In this document: in pieces, positions 10,798-23,492 of the stretch
Position numbering within the stretch: position 1 is the stretch's first letter
How the letters are laid out: the number at the start of each line of letters is the position of its first letter
Assembly (NCBI GenBank): GCA_027622905.1
Contig: JAQBVV010000016.1
Span: 1 to 38,546, forward strand
DNA: 38,546 bases
Origin: Acidobacteriota bacterium
GTDB taxonomy: Bacteria > Acidobacteriota > Vicinamibacteria > Vicinamibacterales > UBA2999
Reading direction: 5' to 3'
Notes under the pieces: generated by a model
Seen by the model: the letters and a program-made list of their open reading frames with translations, nothing else
Database searches by the model: none
What the model was told of the DNA's origin: nothing
Position numbers and translations under genes: made by a program

Positions 10798-11355
10798 CTA
10801 GAGCTTCGGGAGCGTCAGACCGCGCTGCCCCTGGTACTTGCCCTTCTTGTCCGCATACGAGACGTCGCACATCTCATCGCTCTGGAAAAACAACACCTGG
10901 GCGATGCCCTCGTTCGCGTAGACCTTGGCCGGCAGCGGCGTCGTGTTCGAGATCTCCAGGGTGACGTACCCCTCCCACTCGGGCTCGAACGGCGTGACAT
11001 TCACGATCAGGCCGCACCGCGCGTAGGTGGACTTGCCGACACAGACCGTCAGGACATCGCGGGGTATCCGAAAATACTCGATCGTCTTGGCCAGCGCGAA
11101 CGAGTTCGGCGGGATGATGCACACGTCCGCCTGCACATCGACGAACGAGCGCGCGTCAAAGTGCTTGGGATCCACGACGGTGCTGTTGATATTCGTGAAC
11201 ACCTTGAATTCATCGGCGACGCGGATGTCGTAGCCGTACGACGACAGGCCATACGAGATGACCCCGGCGCGCACCTGCTGGTCCTCGAACGGCTCGATCA
11301 TGCCGTGCTCGAGCGCCATCCGCTTGATCCACTTGTCTGCTTTGATCGAAGGCAT
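10798..11355 (-). CDS. dcd: dCTP deaminase
   Basis: [68 protein letters not shown]. Confidence 0.96.
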   Translation of the reverse strand: MPSIKADKWIKRMALEHGMIEPFEDQQVRAGVISYGLSSYGYDIRVADEFKVFTNINSTVVDPKHFDARSFVDVQADVCIIPPNSFALAKTIEYFRIPRDVLTVCVGKSTYARCGLIVNVTPFEPEWEGYVTLEISNTTPLPAKVYANEGIAQVLFFQSDEMCDVSYADKKGKYQGQRGLTLPKL

Positions 11356-11389
11356 TGGTCAGGGCTCTCGGGAGAAACGAGTGATCACG

Positions 11390-11587
11390 CTAGCGTTTGC
11401 CGAAAAACGCGAACAACAGCGTCAGGACGATGCTCGCGATGATGGACGTGGCCAGCGGGAAATAGAACGAGACGCTTCCCCGCCGGATCGTGAAATCTCC
11501 GGGCAACCGGCCGAGCGGCACGCCAAGATGGATCATGCCCCCCACCGCCGCCAGCACGAGACCGATCACGATCAGGATACGACCCAT
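11390..11587 (-). CDS. DUF2905 family small membrane protein
   Basis: MGRILIVIGLVLAAVGGMIHLGVPLGRLPGDFTIRRGSVSFYFPLATSIIASIVLTLLFAFFGKR. Confidence 0.88.
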   Translation of the reverse strand: MGRILIVIGLVLAAVGGMIHLGVPLGRLPGDFTIRRGSVSFYFPLATSIIASIVLTLLFAFFGKR

Positions 11588-11641
11588 ACCTCTGCCCCGC
11601 GGGTGTCAGCGCCCTCCGCAGCACCCGCCTCGGCGCCGCCC

Positions 11642-12055
11642 TCAGCGCAGTTCGAGCCCCCGGAAGAAATAGCCCAGCTCGAACGCCGCCGTCTCCGGGG
11701 CGTCGGAGCCGTGCGTGGCATTCCGGTCGATCGAACTGCCAAAGTCCTTGCGCAGCGTGCCGGCGTCAGCCTTGCCCGGATCGGTGGCGCCCATCAACGT
11801 GCGCCACTCCGCGATGGCATTGGGCGCCTCGAGCGCAAGAAGCACGCACGGGCCGGATGACATGAAGTCCGTGAGCGCGCCAAAGAAGGGTCGCTCCCGG
11901 TGCACCGCGTAGAAGCCCTCGGCTTCGGCCTTCGTCAGATGCTGCAGCCGCATCGCCCGCACGGTGAACCCGGCCGCCTCGATGCGCGCCAGGACCTGCC
12001 CAGTCAGTCGACGCTCGACGGCATCGGGTTTGATAATCGCAAACGTTCGTTCCAT
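11642..12055 (-). CDS. ndk: Nucleoside diphosphate kinase
   Basis: [30 protein letters not shown]...[20 protein letters not shown]. Confidence 0.96.
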   Translation of the reverse strand: MERTFAIIKPDAVERRLTGQVLARIEAAGFTVRAMRLQHLTKAEAEGFYAVHRERPFFGALTDFMSSGPCVLLALEAPNAIAEWRTLMGATDPGKADAGTLRKDFGSSIDRNATHGSDAPETAAFELGYFFRGLELR

Positions 12056-12083
12056 AAGCTCCATCGGTCAGACCGCACGCGGC

Positions 12084-12956
12084 CTACTGTCCGAGTACCT
12101 CGCGCATCTTGATACCCATGTCCGCCGGGCTGGTCACGACATGCACGCCAGCCGCGGTCAATGCCGCCATCTTCTCCGCCGCCGTGCCTTTACCGCCGGC
12201 GATGATCGCTCCCGCGTGCCCCATCCGCCGCCCCGGCGGCGCGGTCTGCCCGGCGATGAATCCCACCACGGGCTTGGTGAACTCACGCGTGATGAAATCA
12301 GCCGCCTCCTCTTCAGCGGTCCCACCGATCTCCCCGATCATGACCACCGCGTCGGTCTCGTCGTCGGCCGCGAACAATCGCAACGCATCGATGAAGCTGG
12401 TGCCAATGAGCGGATCGCCACCGATCCCGATGCAGGTCGTCTGCCCCATCCCTTGCCGTGTCAGCTGGTGGATCGCCTCGTAGGTCAGGGTGCCGCTCTT
12501 GGACACGATCCCGATCCGCCCTTCCGTGCAGATATGGCCGGGAATGATGCCCGCCTTGGCTTTCCCCGCCGAGATGACGCCCGGACAGTTAGGGCCCACC
12601 AGTCGCGTGGGCTTGCCCTTCATGAACGTCGTCGCGCGCAGCATGTCGACGGTCGGAATCCCCTCGGTGATGCAGACGGCGAGCGGAATGCCCGCGTCGG
12701 TCGCCTCCATGATCGCGTCGGCCGCAAACGGCGGCGGTACGAAGATGACGGTGGCGTTCGCGCCGGTCTCACGCATCGCGTCGTGCACGCTGTTGAAGAC
12801 CGGCCAGGACCCGTGCCGGGTGCCACCCTTGCCCGGTGTCACGCCGCCGACAACCGTGGTGCCGTAGTCGGCAGCCTGTTTGGCGTGGAAGGTGCCCTCA
12901 CGGCCGGTGAGTCCCTGTACGATCAGCCTGGTGTTCGTGTCGAGTAGGACAGCCAT
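12084..12956 (-). CDS. sucD: Succinyl-CoA ligase alpha subunit
   Basis: [45 protein letters not shown]...; [17 protein letters not shown]. Confidence 0.97.
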   Translation of the reverse strand: MAVLLDTNTRLIVQGLTGREGTFHAKQAADYGTTVVGGVTPGKGGTRHGSWPVFNSVHDAMRETGANATVIFVPPPFAADAIMEATDAGIPLAVCITEGIPTVDMLRATTFMKGKPTRLVGPNCPGVISAGKAKAGIIPGHICTEGRIGIVSKSGTLTYEAIHQLTRQGMGQTTCIGIGGDPLIGTSFIDALRLFAADDETDAVVMIGEIGGTAEEEAADFITREFTKPVVGFIAGQTAPPGRRMGHAGAIIAGGKGTAAEKMAALTAAGVHVVTSPADMGIKMREVLGQ

Positions 12957-12970
12957 GTGTGACCCGGGCC

Positions 12971-14137
12971 CTACGCCGTTCTGGCAGCCGCCACGACGTA
13001 CTCGGCCGCTTCGCCCATCGAATCAGCTGTCCTGAAATTCAATCCGCTTTCCTTCAGCAACCGTTTCCCCTCTTCGACATTGGTGCCTTCCATCCGAATC
13101 ACGATCGGCACCGGCACGCCGAGCTCCGTCACCGCTGCGATCACGCCCTGTGCGAGCACGTCGCACCGCAGAATGCCGCCGAAGATGTTGATCAGCACGG
13201 CGCGCACGTTCCGGTCGGATGTCAGGATCTTGAAGGCGTTCCGGATCTGGTCAGCGTTGGCCCCGCCGCCAACATCCAGAAAATTCGCCGGCTCCCCGCC
13301 TGACAGCTTGATGATGTCCATCGTCGCCATCGCCAGGCCGGCGCCGTTGACCATGCACCCGATGTTGCCATCCAGGCGAATGTAGTTCAGCGAGAACTTC
13401 GACGCCTCCACCTCCAGCGGATCCTCCTCGGACAGGTCCCGCAACTCCCGCAAGTCCGTGTGGCGATACAAAGCGCTGTCGTCCAGGGACACCTTCGCGT
13501 CGAGCGCCAGCAGACCGCCGTCCTTCGTGAGAATCAGAGGATTGATCTCGATCATCGACGCATCGGACTCGATAAACGCCGTGTAGATCGACTGGAGGAC
13601 CTTGACCAGCTTCTGGGCCGGCCCCGCCGCCAGCCCCATGCCGAAGGCCAGCTTGCGTGCCTGAAACGGCATCACGCCGACCGCGGGATCGATCGTCTCC
13701 CTGAGGATCTTCTCCGGCTCGGAGGCCGCGACCTCCTCGATGTCCATGCCGCCGGCCGCACTCGCAATGAACACGGGCCGGGCGGTCGCGCGATCGATCA
13801 CGAGACTCAGGTAGAGTTCGCGCTCGATCTGCACCCCTTCCTCGATCAGGAGACGGCCGACCTTGCGGCCCTCGGGACCGGTCTGGTGCGTCACCAGCGT
13901 CATCCCGAGTATCTGCTTGGCGATCTGCTCGGCTTCATCCGGCGACTTCGCCAGCTTGACGCCGCCACCTTTACCCCGACCACCCGCATGGATCTGCGCC
14001 TTGACAACGGTGACGCCACCTCCGAGGCGGCGCGCGATCGCGCCCACCTCGTCGGTCGAACCCGCGACTTCCCCGCGCGGCACGGGCACGCCGAACCCCG
14101 CGAGGAGTGACTTGGCTTGATATTCGTGAATCTTCAC
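12971..14137 (-). CDS. sucC: Succinyl-CoA ligase beta subunit
   Basis: [22 protein letters not shown]...; [34 protein letters not shown]. Confidence 0.97.
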   Translation of the reverse strand: MKIHEYQAKSLLAGFGVPVPRGEVAGSTDEVGAIARRLGGGVTVVKAQIHAGGRGKGGGVKLAKSPDEAEQIAKQILGMTLVTHQTGPEGRKVGRLLIEEGVQIERELYLSLVIDRATARPVFIASAAGGMDIEEVAASEPEKILRETIDPAVGVMPFQARKLAFGMGLAAGPAQKLVKVLQSIYTAFIESDASMIEINPLILTKDGGLLALDAKVSLDDSALYRHTDLRELRDLSEEDPLEVEASKFSLNYIRLDGNIGCMVNGAGLAMATMDIIKLSGGEPANFLDVGGGANADQIRNAFKILTSDRNVRAVLINIFGGILRCDVLAQGVIAAVTELGVPVPIVIRMEGTNVEEGKRLLKESGLNFRTADSMGEAAEYVVAAARTA

Positions 14138-14162
14138 TGGACGAAGTTCGAAAGTGTATCGC

Positions 14163-15089
14163 CTAGACGCCGATCACGTCGACCAGTTCTTTCACGGACG
14201 CCGCGGACTTCTGCAGCGCGGCATTTTCCTCGGGCGACAGCGTGATCTCGATGATCTGCTCCACGCCTCTGGCGCCCAGCTTGACCGGCACGCCGACAAA
14301 CAGATCCCGGACACCATACTCGCCCTGCAGAAACACGGAGCACGGCAGAATCTTCTTCTTGTCCTTGAGAATCGCCTCGACCATCTGGGCCGCCGCCGCA
14401 CCAGGAGCGTACCAGGCGCTCGTGCCGACCAGCTTGGTGATCTCCGCCCCGCCGTTGGCCGTCCGTACCGCGATCGCGTCGATCTGCTCCTTCGACAGCA
14501 GTTCCGTGATGGGGATGCCCGCCACCGTCGAGTACCGAGGCAGCGGCACCATCGTGTCGCCATGCCCGCCGAGGACGAACGAGTGCACGTTCTCAACCGA
14601 GACGTTCAACTCCATCGCGATGAACGTGCTCATCCTGGCTGAGTCCAGCACGCCTGCCATGCCGATGATCCGCTCGCGTGGAAACTTGGTCAAACGATAG
14701 AGCGCCTGCGCCATCGCGTCGAGCGGATTCGCCACCGGGATCACAATACTGTCAGGGCAATGCTTGACGACCAGCGGTGCGATGCTCTGCATGATGGCAA
14801 AGTTGTCGCGCACAAGGTCGTCGCGACTCATGCCGGGCTTGCGAGGCTTCCCGGACGTGATGACAACAATGTCGGAACCCGCGGCCGCCTCCCAGTCGCT
14901 GCCGCCGATGATCCGCGAATCGGAGCCGAGAATCGGGCACGTCTCGTACATGTCCAGCGCGATACCCGCTGCCTTCTGGTCCGCGATATCGATGACGACG
15001 ACGTCAGCCAGTTCCTTTTCTGCGATGGAGCGCGCCACCGTCGCGCCAACGTTGCCTGCCCCACCGACCACCGTGACTTTGCGTTTCAT
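14163..15089 (-). CDS. mdh: Malate dehydrogenase
   Basis: [35 protein letters not shown]...; [40 protein letters not shown]. Confidence 0.96.
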   Translation of the reverse strand: MKRKVTVVGGAGNVGATVARSIAEKELADVVVIDIADQKAAGIALDMYETCPILGSDSRIIGGSDWEAAAGSDIVVITSGKPRKPGMSRDDLVRDNFAIMQSIAPLVVKHCPDSIVIPVANPLDAMAQALYRLTKFPRERIIGMAGVLDSARMSTFIAMELNVSVENVHSFVLGGHGDTMVPLPRYSTVAGIPITELLSKEQIDAIAVRTANGGAEITKLVGTSAWYAPGAAAAQMVEAILKDKKKILPCSVFLQGEYGVRDLFVGVPVKLGARGVEQIIEITLSPEENAALQKSAASVKELVDVIGV

Positions 15090-15199
15090 TGAACTTGTCC
15101 TCAGTTCGCTCGGACCGTCAGGCCCGTTCCAGTTTTCGGGTCACCTGAGCACTCGGTTCGGCCGAGCCCTTAGGGCGAGTCCCGCACACCTACTCCCGA

Positions 15200-15520
15200 T
15201 TACCCACAGCTTCTGTTGAAAACCCTGTTGAAAAATCTCGGCCGCAGCGGCGAATCCGGCACGAATCCGAACGTTCTAGCGATTTGCACCATCGTGGTGC
15301 GACCCACCCGAGTGCGGCACCCGTCACGTCGACGGCAAACCCAGATTATACTTGCTGGAGTCGTACTCTGATGCTGCCTTTTCAACAGAGCTTCTTCAAA
15401 TTGCTTCTTCAAATTCACACTCTGCTTTTTCAACGCAGCACTCTCAACGCTGCCTTTTCTTTCAACGCTGCCTTTGCAACGCTGCCTCTTCAACGACGGG
15501 CGCTGCGTTTGTCTTTCGCA
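15200..15520 (+). repeat. Degenerate short direct repeats (core TGCYTYTTCAACGC) in the mdh-serA divergent intergenic region, with two inverted-orientation units at about 15,209-15,235
   Basis: About seven imperfect units in 15,372-15,495, e.g. tgctgccttttcaac, tgcttcttcaaa, tgctttttcaacgc, tgccttttctttcaacgc, tgcctttgcaacgc, tgcctcttcaac; gTTGAAAAcccTGTTGAAAA upstream in reverse orientation. Confidence 0.6.
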
Positions 15521-15549
15521 TCTCGCATTTCACATTTCTGGATACGCCA

Positions 15550-17127
15550 TTGAAAATCGTTATCGCTGACGGTCTCGCCGCCCCGGCACAGGCCCTGCTG
15601 ACCGCTGAAGGGTGGGACATCGATGCCCGCAGCGGTCGAACGCCCGACGAACTCGCGGGCGATCTTGCCGAAGCCGACGGACTCATCGTTCGCAGCGCCA
15701 CGAAGGTGACCGCCGCGATCATCGCCGCGGCGCCACGCTTGCGCGTGATCGCCCGAGCCGGCACCGGTGTCGACAACGTCGACATCGCCGCCGCCAGCGC
15801 GCGCGGCATTGTCGTCATGAATGCTCCCGGCGCCAACAGCATCAGCGTCGCCGAACTGGCCCTGGGCCAGATCCTGTCGCTGGCCAGGCATCTGCCTGCC
15901 GCCGACGCGGCCATGAAGCAGGGCAAATGGGAGAAAAAGAAGTTCCTCGGCGAGGAAATCCGGAACAAGACGCTCGGCCTTGCCGGTCTCGGGCGCATCG
16001 GCCAGGAGGTGGCGCGTCGCGCCGCGGCATTCGGCATGCGCATCATCGCCCACGACCCCTTCATCTCCGAGCAGGTCGCCGGCGACCTGGGCGTGAAGCT
16101 CGTCACGCTGGACGAACTCTTTGCGAGTGCCGACTATGTGTCGCTGCACATGCCGTCGAACGAGAAGACCCGCAATCTGGTCAACGCGGAGCGTCTCGCG
16201 CGGGCACGAAAGGGCATCCGCATCATCAACACCGCGCGGGGTGACCTGATCGACGAAGGGGCGCTGGCCGATGCGCTCGAAGCCGGGCAGGTCGCCGGCG
16301 CTGCGCTCGATGTCTTTCACAAGGAACCGCCGTCCGATCCCCGACTGCAGAACCTCCCACAGGTCGTCGCCACGCCGCACATCGCCGCGTCGACCAGAGA
16401 AGGACAGGAACTGGTGGGGATCGAAACAGCGGCCGCGCTGCGGGACTTTCTTCGAGACGGCATCATCCGCAACGCGGTCAACTTTCCGTCGCTGTCCGCC
16501 GAGGAGTTTGGCCGGCTCCGACCCTTTGTCGAACTGGGCGAGCGGCTGGGCGCGTTCCTGTCCCAGATGAACGACGACCGGGCGCACACGCTGAGCGTCC
16601 GCTACTACGGCGGTCTGGCCGAAGGGCGCAACGACATCATCGTCAACGCCGTACTCGTCGGCGTGTTCACACCCATCCTGTCCTCGGGTGTCACGCTGGT
16701 CAACGCGCGCGCCGTCGCGGCCGACCGCGGCATCGAGATTGTCGAATCACGCAGTTCCAGGACACGAAACTACACAAATCTCCTGTCGGTCAAGCTGCAC
16801 ACGAGCGAGGGCGAGCACTGGGTGGAGGGCGCCGTCTTCGAGCGCGCCAGCCCGCGCGTCGTTCAGATCAATGGGATCAGCGTCGAAGCGCCGCTGGAGG
16901 GCACGATGATCGTGATTCGCAACAACGATCAACCCGGCGTCATCGGCGAGATCGGCACGTTGCTCGGGCGGCACGGCGTGAACATCGCCAACTTTGCGCT
17001 GGGCCGAGACGGGACCAAGGCCGTGGGCGTGGTCATCGTGGACGAGACGTCACCGATTCCGGATTCCGTGCTCGCCGATCTGCGCAAGGTTTCGGCGATC
17101 GAGGACGCCCGCATCGTCAGGGTGTAG
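15550..17127 (+). CDS. serA: D-3-phosphoglycerate dehydrogenase
   Basis: (TTG start) LKIVIADGLAAPAQALL...; GLAGLGRIGQEVARRAAAFGMRIIAHDPF; C-terminal ACT domain. The ORF extends upstream to 15352 but homology-like sequence begins at about 15550. Confidence 0.94.
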   Translation: MKIVIADGLAAPAQALLTAEGWDIDARSGRTPDELAGDLAEADGLIVRSATKVTAAIIAAAPRLRVIARAGTGVDNVDIAAASARGIVVMNAPGANSISVAELALGQILSLARHLPAADAAMKQGKWEKKKFLGEEIRNKTLGLAGLGRIGQEVARRAAAFGMRIIAHDPFISEQVAGDLGVKLVTLDELFASADYVSLHMPSNEKTRNLVNAERLARARKGIRIINTARGDLIDEGALADALEAGQVAGAALDVFHKEPPSDPRLQNLPQVVATPHIAASTREGQELVGIETAAALRDFLRDGIIRNAVNFPSLSAEEFGRLRPFVELGERLGAFLSQMNDDRAHTLSVRYYGGLAEGRNDIIVNAVLVGVFTPILSSGVTLVNARAVAADRGIEIVESRSSRTRNYTNLLSVKLHTSEGEHWVEGAVFERASPRVVQINGISVEAPLEGTMIVIRNNDQPGVIGEIGTLLGRHGVNIANFALGRDGTKAVGVVIVDETSPIPDSVLADLRKVSAIEDARIVRV

Positions 17128-17194
17128 CGTCAGGGAGTTACCGCAGGGTGTAGTCCGCGCCCGTGGGCGGGTGGCGGCGCCGAGGCCGGGACTG

Positions 17195-17758
17195 CTAGGG
17201 TTGGAAGCCGAGGCGCAGCGTCGTGCCGTCGGCGCGCTGGAGTTCGACGGCGTCGCTCTCGATTCGCACCACGCGGTAGAGTCCAAGCACCTCGTCGCCC
17301 TCGCGGACCAGCAGCACATCGTCGGGCGCACTGAGCACCGCGGTTCGCTCGACGCTGGGCCCATCTGGGCCTTCGCGCCGATCCTCCGCCACACCGGCCA
17401 GCGACACGAGTGGAGCCGGCCGCGAGTCGGGGACCGTCTCGGCCGGGCCCGCGGCGGCCGGCGCGGTGATGTCTCCCTGGTCGCCGACCGGGTCCGCTGG
17501 CACGCTCGCGCGCGGCCTGGCAGCACCGAATCGAAACGGATCGCGTTCAGGCCTGGCGTAGGCCGACTCCAGCCGCAGGCGTGCCGCGAGTCGCGCAGCC
17601 TCCCGCTCGATCTCCGACGGCGTCGCAGCCACCGCGTGCGACTGGATGTCACGGGCGGCAATGCCTGGGTCCGGCACGCCTGACGGGGGCGGGGCGGACA
17701 CAACCCACCCAGCCAGTACGGTGGCTCCGGAGACGGCAGCGTAGGCTTTCCAGGTCAT
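17195..17758 (-). CDS. Hypothetical protein with N-terminal hydrophobic segment (weak PilP/GspC-like C-terminal region)
   Basis: Long ORF; C-terminus DDVLLVREGDEVLGLYRVVRIESDAVELQRADGTTLRLGF resembles secretion-associated beta domains; not firmly assignable. Confidence 0.6.
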   Translation of the reverse strand: MTWKAYAAVSGATVLAGWVVSAPPPSGVPDPGIAARDIQSHAVAATPSEIEREAARLAARLRLESAYARPERDPFRFGAARPRASVPADPVGDQGDITAPAAAGPAETVPDSRPAPLVSLAGVAEDRREGPDGPSVERTAVLSAPDDVLLVREGDEVLGLYRVVRIESDAVELQRADGTTLRLGFQP

Positions 17759-17911
17759 TAGCGGTCTATCGGTACTCTAGCACTCTCGGCCTTTCGCTCG
17801 TCCGACGACAGGTCCCCTTCGTTCGTGCCCTCTCGGACACCCCGACACCGACAACGTCGCGGCATCCCGCGCGCAAGCGAGCGACCCCTTTTGCGCGTGC
17901 TATGATTCGCC

Positions 17912-18691
17912 GTGCCGCCCTTCACGCTGCCGGACTTCTCACAACAGAAGGACCAGCCCCCGCATCTCGTCGTCGTCATTCCGGCTCGCTATCAATCGAC
18001 GCGCTTTCCCGGAAAACCGCTCGCAGACATCGCGGGCAGACCGATGATCGAGCACGTGTACGCGCGAGCCGCCGAGGTGCCGGGCGTGTCGGCGGTCATC
18101 GTCGCCACCGACGACGACCGTATCGCGGAGGCGGTGGCGCGGTTTGGCGGCGTCGCGCGGATGACGCGGTCGACGCACCGTACGGGTCTCGAACGGGTGG
18201 CGGAGGTCGCGGCCGACCTGACGTGCGACATCGTCGTCAACGTCCAGGGCGATGAGCCGCTGCTCGAGCCGCGGATGGTGACCGAGGTCGCCTGCGCCAT
18301 CGAGGCCGACGAGCGCGTCCGGATGTCGACCCTTCGCAGGCGGATCGATGACCCGGCTGACGTCAGCAATCCCAACGTGGTGAAGGTGGTCGTCGATCTG
18401 CAGGGCGATGCGCTGTACTTTTCCCGCGCGACGGTGCCCTTCGTGCACGGCACGGCGACGCCGACCTTCAGGCATATCGGCCTCTATGCCTACCGCCGGG
18501 CCTTTGCATGCGAGCTGGCCGCGTTGCCCGCGACACCACTTGAAATTGCGGAATCGCTCGAACAGCTGCGCGCCCTGGAACATGGCTTCAGCATTCGGGT
18601 GGTCGAAACCCAGTACGACTCCATCGGGGTGGACACCCCGGAGGATCTTGAGCGTGTTCGCCGGCGTATGGCGGTCGAGACGCGCGTATGA
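17912..18691 (+). CDS. kdsB: 3-deoxy-manno-octulosonate cytidylyltransferase
   Basis: VVIPARYQSTRFPGKPLADIAGRPMIEHVYARA...VNVQGDEPLLEP...; GTG start. Confidence 0.95.
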   Translation: MPPFTLPDFSQQKDQPPHLVVVIPARYQSTRFPGKPLADIAGRPMIEHVYARAAEVPGVSAVIVATDDDRIAEAVARFGGVARMTRSTHRTGLERVAEVAADLTCDIVVNVQGDEPLLEPRMVTEVACAIEADERVRMSTLRRRIDDPADVSNPNVVKVVVDLQGDALYFSRATVPFVHGTATPTFRHIGLYAYRRAFACELAALPATPLEIAESLEQLRALEHGFSIRVVETQYDSIGVDTPEDLERVRRRMAVETRV

Positions 18692-20359
<1,668 letters not shown>

Positions 20360-20389
20360 ATCCTGCCCGTCAGCCGGTAAGATAGGCCC

Positions 20390-21247
20390 GTGAATCCCGT
20401 TCAGATTGGGTCAATATCGATCGGCGCCGGACACCCCCTGGTCTTCATCGTCGGTCCCTGCGTCATCGAAAGCGCCGAGCACGCGGTCGAGACCGCGATC
20501 GTCCTTCGCGACATCGCGAGCCGCTGCGGCGTGTCGCTGATCTTCAAGGCCTCGTACGACAAGGCGAACAGGACCTCTCGCGCGTCGTACCGCGGCCCCG
20601 GTCTCGACGCCGGGCTGAAGATCCTCGCCGAGGTCCGGGCCACGTCCGGGCTGCCGGTGCTCACCGACATCCACGAAGCCGCCCACGCCGCACCCGCAGC
20701 GGCTGTCGTTGACGTCCTGCAGATCCCCGCATTTCTGTCGCGACAGACCGACCTCCTGATCGCCGCGGCGCGTACCGGGAAGGCGGTGAACGTGAAGAAG
20801 GGACAGTTTCTCGCCCCGTCGGATATGCGGCACGTCATCGACAAGGTGATCGCGGAAGGCAACGAGGCGATCCTGATCACGGAGCGCGGCGCCAGCTTCG
20901 GGTATCACGACCTCGTCGTCGACATGCGCGCGATCCCGATGCTCCACGAGCTTGGCTGTCCCGTCGTGTTCGATGCCACGCACAGTCTGCAACTGCCGGG
21001 CGCCGGCAATGGCGTGACCGCCGGGCTGGCCCAGTACATCGAGCCACTGGCGTCGGCCGGTGTGGCAGCCGGCGCCGATGCGGTGTTCATGGAAGTCCAC
21101 CAAGCCCCCTCGCGCGCCAGGAGCGACGCCTCGACGGCCCTTCGACTGGACGCGCTCGAGGCGCTCATCCTGAAGCTGCAGCGCATTGACGTTGCCGCCG
21201 GTCAGCGCGCCACGATCGACCCGGCCCCCCGCGGAGCGCGCGCGTGA
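20390..21247 (+). CDS. kdsA: 2-dehydro-3-deoxyphosphooctonate aldolase (KDO-8-P synthase)
   Basis: FIVGPCVIESAEHAVETA...FKASYDKANRTS...VNVKKGQFLAPSDM; GTG start. Confidence 0.96.
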   Translation: MNPVQIGSISIGAGHPLVFIVGPCVIESAEHAVETAIVLRDIASRCGVSLIFKASYDKANRTSRASYRGPGLDAGLKILAEVRATSGLPVLTDIHEAAHAAPAAAVVDVLQIPAFLSRQTDLLIAAARTGKAVNVKKGQFLAPSDMRHVIDKVIAEGNEAILITERGASFGYHDLVVDMRAIPMLHELGCPVVFDATHSLQLPGAGNGVTAGLAQYIEPLASAGVAAGADAVFMEVHQAPSRARSDASTALRLDALEALILKLQRIDVAAGQRATIDPAPRGARA

Positions 21248-21292
21248 CGACCTCGCTGGCTGTCAGCCGCGCGCTCGCCACGTAGTCCCCAT

Positions 21293-22531
21293 ATGACCAC
21301 CCAGTTCCACCTGCTTGCCGTGCTTGGCGCCCTGCTGGTCGGGCTGGCCGTCGGCAAGGCCTGGGAACGCTACAAGCTTCGGAACGGTCGCTGGATCGAC
21401 CGTCGCCGACTTCGCGAGACCCCGCACTACATGCTCGGTCTGAACTTCCTTGTCGACAGCCAGGTCGACCAGGCCGTCGAGGAGCTCACCCACGCCGCGA
21501 GCACCGAACCTGAAGCGCTCGAGATCCAGATGATCCTGGGCAACCTGTACCGCGAGAAGGGACAGGTGGGCCGCTCGGTGACCGTCCACCAGGCGCTGCT
21601 GAAACGACCCGACCTCACCGAACTGGAGCACGCGTACGTGCTGCTGTGCCTGGGGCTCGACTTTCGCCACGGAGGATTCGTGGACCGGGCGCTGGAGGCG
21701 TTCCAGGAGGTGCTGCAGCTCGACCCGCTGAACCGCTATGCCCTGATCAACTTGCAGAAGCTGCACGAAGACCAGCATCAGTGGGCAGAGGCGTTGGAGG
21801 TGCGCGAGCGACTGGCCAGGATCGATGCGGGCCGCCGGCCGGACGACCAGCAGATCCTGGGCTTCCTGCGCAACGAGATCGGCAGCGCGCAGCAGCGCGG
21901 GGGCGACGGCGCCGTCGCGGCGCGCACGTTTGCGGAAGCCATCGACGCCGACGCCCGCACGACGCCGGCATACCTGAATCTCGGAGACGTCCGTGAGAAG
22001 GAAGGGAACCTCCCCGCCGCCATCGACATCTGGGAGCAACTGATCGACGCCATGCCCGAGCACGCGTATCTGGCGTTCGAGCGGCTGGAGCGTGTGTACC
22101 GGGCGCTGGGCACGCCGTCCGGATTTGCGGCGCTATGTCAGCGACTCATCGACCGCGACCCGCTGGGATGGCGGGCCCGCCTGGCGCTCGCGCGGCACCT
22201 CTCAGCCGCCGGCCAGCATCGTGAGGCATTCGATCGACTGCTCGACGCGCTGCCCCATCACCCGCACGGCCTCGCCATTCACCAGCAGGTGTGGGAAACG
22301 CTGGCGTCGCTCGACTTCGACACGCAGCTGATCCGGCGGTACGTCGATCTCACCCGCGAGGCCGTGTTCTACCTCGACCCCCACATCTGCCGCAGATGTC
22401 GCTACCGCAGCACCGAGCTCCTCTGGCAGTGTCCGCAGTGCCGCGAGTGGAACACCTTCGCACACGAACGGATGGTGCCGGCGAAAGAGACCGCCACGAC
22501 CTCGGGTGATCCAGTAATGGATCCGGAATAG
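21293..22531 (+). CDS. TPR protein, LapB/YciM-like with C-terminal rubredoxin-type Cys motifs
   Basis: N-terminal membrane anchor, TPRs (YMLGLNFLVDSQVDQAVEELTHAA...), C-terminal CRRCRYRSTELLWQCPQCREWNTF. Confidence 0.85.
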   Translation: MTTQFHLLAVLGALLVGLAVGKAWERYKLRNGRWIDRRRLRETPHYMLGLNFLVDSQVDQAVEELTHAASTEPEALEIQMILGNLYREKGQVGRSVTVHQALLKRPDLTELEHAYVLLCLGLDFRHGGFVDRALEAFQEVLQLDPLNRYALINLQKLHEDQHQWAEALEVRERLARIDAGRRPDDQQILGFLRNEIGSAQQRGGDGAVAARTFAEAIDADARTTPAYLNLGDVREKEGNLPAAIDIWEQLIDAMPEHAYLAFERLERVYRALGTPSGFAALCQRLIDRDPLGWRARLALARHLSAAGQHREAFDRLLDALPHHPHGLAIHQQVWETLASLDFDTQLIRRYVDLTREAVFYLDPHICRRCRYRSTELLWQCPQCREWNTFAHERMVPAKETATTSGDPVMDPE

Positions 22532-22586
22532 ACAGTCCGCTCGGAAAGAAGCGCGTCCCCCCCCGGATGCTGCACCGTTCGTCACA

Positions 22587-23492
22587 ATGCATACATCTTC
22601 CCGCGGCCATCTGCCGCAACTCGAGAGCGAAGGCATCCTGATCCTGCGGGAGGTGGCGGCCCAGTTCGAGCGGCCGGCGTTGCTGTTCTCCGGCGGCAAG
22701 GACTCGATCGTGGTCGCGTGGCTGGCCCGCAAGGCCTTCGCACCCGCGCGCGTGCCGTTTCCGCTGCTCCACATCGACACCGGGCACAACTTCCCGGAGA
22801 CGCTCCGCTTCCGGGACGACTTCGCCCGCACGATGGACTGCACGCTGCTCGTCCGGCAGGTGCAGGACTCGATCGATCAGGGGCGGGTGCAGGAGGAGAC
22901 CGGCGCAGCCGCCAGCCGCAACGCCTTGCAGACGACCACGCTGCTGGACGCCATCAAGGAACTGGGCCTTGACGTCGCGATCGGCGGGGCACGGCGCGAC
23001 GAGGAAAAGGCCAGAGCGACGGAGCGCATCTTTTCGCACCGCGACGTGTTCGGCCAGTGGGACCCGAGAAATCAGCGCCCGGAGTTGTGGAACCTGTACA
23101 ACGGGCGGAAGAATCACGGCGAGCACTTCCGCGTCTTTCCGCTGTCGAACTGGACCGAGCTCGACATCTGGCAGTACATCAGCGCGGAGGACATCCCGCT
23201 GCCCGGACTGTACTTCGCCCACCAGCGCGAGATCGTCGAGCGGGACGGAATGCTCCTGGCCACGACCGAGCACCTTCGGCTCGACCCGAGCGACACGGTC
23301 TCGACACGCACCGTGCGCTTCCGCACGGTGGGAGACGCCACGTGTACCGGCGCCGTGGAGTCCAGCGCATCGACGGTGGCCGACATCATCATCGAAACGG
23401 CCGCCGCCAGGATCACCGAGCGCGGGGGCCGCGCGGACGACAAACGATCCGACACGGCCATGGAAGACCGTAAGCGGCAGGGCTACTTCTGA
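22587..23492 (+). CDS. cysD: Sulfate adenylyltransferase subunit 2
   Basis: PALLFSGGKDSIVVAWLARKAF...; FPLSNWTELDIWQYI; GDATCTGAVESSAST. Confidence 0.96.
   Translation: MHTSSRGHLPQLESEGILILREVAAQFERPALLFSGGKDSIVVAWLARKAFAPARVPFPLLHIDTGHNFPETLRFRDDFARTMDCTLLVRQVQDSIDQGRVQEETGAAASRNALQTTTLLDAIKELGLDVAIGGARRDEEKARATERIFSHRDVFGQWDPRNQRPELWNLYNGRKNHGEHFRVFPLSNWTELDIWQYISAEDIPLPGLYFAHQREIVERDGMLLATTEHLRLDPSDTVSTRTVRFRTVGDATCTGAVESSASTVADIIIETAAARITERGGRADDKRSDTAMEDRKRQGYF

Noticed and set aside
15372-15495. Possible CRISPR array in the mdh-serA gap
   Set aside because: Units are short, degenerate and irregularly spaced with no distinct spacers; no cas genes in the window.
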